From Pseudomonas sp. CROZ-RG-20F-R04-15 (GTDB lineage: Bacteria; Pseudomonadota; Gammaproteobacteria; Pseudomonadales; Pseudomonadaceae): 64,000 nucleotides of DNA. The notes beneath the pieces are model-generated. The model saw nothing but the letters and a program-made list of their open reading frames with translations, made no database searches and was not told where the DNA came from. Positions 62,499 through 64,000 of this stretch are shown piece after piece. Within the stretch, counting starts at the first letter, position 1. Each line of letters begins with the position of its first letter. The position numbers and the translations under genes are program-made. Location of the stretch: positions 248,001-312,000 of the forward strand of contig NZ_JAKNQL010000005.1 of the NCBI RefSeq assembly GCF_022662375.1. Reading direction: 5' to 3'.

Positions 62499-63899
62499 TT
62501 ACTCGCCTGTAGCGCTCGGCGCGCCAGCGCGTTTGCGCTTGGAACCGCCGCTACGGCGACGTTTGCGTGGTGCGCCGCTGGCGTCATCGCCCTTGCCGCT
62601 GAGGTCGCGGATCATGTCGCGACGTTCGCTGTCGTTGGCGTCCTGATAGTCCGTCCACCATTCGCCCAGACCATCGGTCTCTTCGCCAGCGCTTTCACGC
62701 AGCAACAGGAAGTCGTAACCGGCGCGGAAACGCGGGTTGTCCAGCAACAGGTCGGCGCGTTTGCCGCTGCGGCGTGGCAGGCGTTCCTGCATGTCCCAGA
62801 TCTCGCGGATCGGCATGGTGAAACGTTTCGGAATCGCGATGCGCTGGCACTGTTCGGCGATCAGCTCGTGGGCGCCTTCCTGCATCGCCGGAATCGGCGG
62901 CATGCCACGTTCTTGCAGGCGCAACACGCGAGCCGGCAGGGCAGGCCACAGCAGCGCGGCAAACAGGAACGCCGGGGTTACCGGTTTGTTCTGCTTGATG
63001 CGCAGGTCGGTGTTGGTCAGCGCTTCGCTGATCAGCGTGTGGGTGTACTCCGGGTTGTGTTCCAGCGCATCGGCACTGGCCGGGAACAGCGGGGCGAACA
63101 GTTGCAGATCGACCAGCATTTCGAAAGTGATCGCGCCGTGCCCGGAGAGAAACAGCTTGAGCACTTCTTCGAACAGTCGTGCCGACGGGATTTCGCGCAG
63201 CATCGGCGCCAGTTCGCGGATCGGCTGCACGGTGTGCTTCTCGATGCCGAAGTTGAGCTTGGCGGCGAAACGCACGGCGCGCAGCATGCGCACCGGGTCT
63301 TCCTGGTAGCGCTGCTTCGGGTCGCCGATCAGACGGATCAGGTGGTTGCGGATGTCGTGTACGCCGTTGGCGTAATCGAGAATGCGCTCGCTGACCGGAT
63401 CGTAATACAGGGCGTTGATGGTGAAGTCGCGGCGTTGCGCGTCTTCTTCCAGCGAGCCGTAAACGTTGTCGCGCAGAATCCGCCCGCTCTCGTTACGCGA
63501 AGACTGATTGCTGTCTTCGTCGTCTTCGTTGACTGGGTGATTGGCGCGGAAGGTCGCGACTTCGATGATTTCGCGACCGAAATGGATATGCACCAGTTTG
63601 AAGCGACGGCCGATGATCCGCGCATTGCGGAATTCGGCACGGACTTGCTCGGGTGTGGCGCTGGTGGCGACGTCGAAATCCTTGGGCGTGATGCCCAGCA
63701 GCATGTCACGCACGCAACCACCGACCAGATAAGCCTGGTAACCGGCACCTTGCAGGCGTTCGACGATATTCACCGCATAGCGGCTGAATTGCGTTTTCTG
63801 CAGCGAATGTTGACCGCTGTTGAGCACTTCAGGGGTGCTGCGGATGTGTTGCGTACGACGCACGGGAGTTCGGAATGACTGGAACAACTTCTTCAGCAT
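62499..63899 (-). CDS. pcnB: Poly(A) polymerase PcnB
   Basis: 466 aa from ATG 63899. Nucleotidyl-transferase motif YLVGGCVRDMLLG (~57-69) with PKDFDVATSATPEQV, RNA-binding head, and a basic C-terminal tail (PRKRRRSGGSKRKR). Adds poly(A) to RNA 3' ends and helps decay. A possible -10 TAGAAT (63961-63966, minus strand) lies 60 nt upstream of the start. Confidence 0.94.
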   Translation of the reverse strand: MLKKLFQSFRTPVRRTQHIRSTPEVLNSGQHSLQKTQFSRYAVNIVERLQGAGYQAYLVGGCVRDMLLGITPKDFDVATSATPEQVRAEFRNARIIGRRFKLVHIHFGREIIEVATFRANHPVNEDDEDSNQSSRNESGRILRDNVYGSLEEDAQRRDFTINALYYDPVSERILDYANGVHDIRNHLIRLIGDPKQRYQEDPVRMLRAVRFAAKLNFGIEKHTVQPIRELAPMLREIPSARLFEEVLKLFLSGHGAITFEMLVDLQLFAPLFPASADALEHNPEYTHTLISEALTNTDLRIKQNKPVTPAFLFAALLWPALPARVLRLQERGMPPIPAMQEGAHELIAEQCQRIAIPKRFTMPIREIWDMQERLPRRSGKRADLLLDNPRFRAGYDFLLLRESAGEETDGLGEWWTDYQDANDSERRDMIRDLSGKGDDASGAPRKRRRSGGSKRKRAGAPSATGE

Positions 63900-64000
63900 G
63901 GGATGCACTGTTTGAAGGAATGTTCGGCCATACCAAAGAATGACCGCATGATGGGCGCAGATTCTAGCATTTAGTCGGGGGATGGTGTAGGACACGGCCG

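Noticed and set aside
62484..63878. 464-codon frame antisense to pcnB
   Set aside because: Shadow of pcnB.

Overview
The window is a GC-rich, densely coded chromosomal segment of a fluorescent-group Pseudomonas. The evidence is gene content and order that I recall from Pseudomonas aeruginosa (lon-like protease, fklB, ispB, rplU-rpmA-obgE-proB, murJ-ribF-ileS-lspA-fkpB-ispH, the fimU-pilVWXY1E minor pilin operon, pilSR, bamD, rluD, clpB, ndh, coaE-pilDCB-pilA), plus many short interspersed REP hairpin pairs of the kind known from P. fluorescens-type genomes. I see no prophage, insertion sequence, integrase or CRISPR array.

Layout. Positions 1-6.8 kb: 3' part of a Lon-type protease, a small orphan, a large lipoprotein of unknown function, a UPF0114 membrane protein, a DUF6482 protein, FklB, an iron-regulated-looking small protein behind a Fur box, and YjdM. 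6.9-12.4 kb: ispB divergent from rplU-rpmA, then obgE, proB, creA and convergent rpsT. 12.6-20.2 kb: murJ, ribF, ileS, lspA, fkpB and ispH, mostly one operon. 20.1-30.8 kb: type IV pilus minor pilins, PilY1, PilE, ThiO, then the opposed PilSR two-component genes. 31-36.5 kb: bamD divergent from rluD-pgeF, then clpB behind a sigma-32 type promoter. 36.7-37.3 kb: tRNA-Asn, -Pro, -Lys and a second identical tRNA-Pro. 37.4-43.8 kb: a chemoreceptor, a secreted EF-hand protein with an EGKCG repeat, ndh and several small conserved genes of unknown role. 43.6-49.5 kb: yacG-coaE-pilD-pilC-pilB facing pilA, then a BON-domain protein. 49.8-57.3 kb: DUF2845, a giant DUF748 envelope protein, an RNA-methyltransferase-like protein, a DUF2236 protein and acs. 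57.5-64 kb: pgi, panD, panC-panB, folK, pcnB.

How the genes work together. The window encodes most of the assembly side of a type IVa pilus: major pilin (pilA), assembly ATPase (pilB), platform (pilC), prepilin peptidase (pilD), priming minor pilins and adhesin (fimU-pilVWXY1E), and the PilS/PilR pair that would act at the sigma-54 promoter visible upstream of pilA. LspA would process the lipoproteins seen here (the 609-aa lipoprotein and BamD). panBCD plus coaE cover parts of pantothenate/CoA synthesis, and acs uses CoA.

The most interesting items are: (1) the periplasmic EF-hand protein with two consecutive EGKCG motifs, which resembles precursors of modified-cysteine metallophores (HvfA/bufferin type) but has no modifying enzyme nearby; (2) thirteen REP hairpin elements, every one of them 3-44 nt downstream of a stop codon, mostly at 3' ends without a U-tract terminator; (3) a second sigma-54-like promoter with an upstream palindrome in front of the BON-domain gene; (4) a duplicate tRNA-Pro placed 2 nt after the terminator of the tRNA operon. 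None of these is a proven new system; all rest on sequence reading alone.
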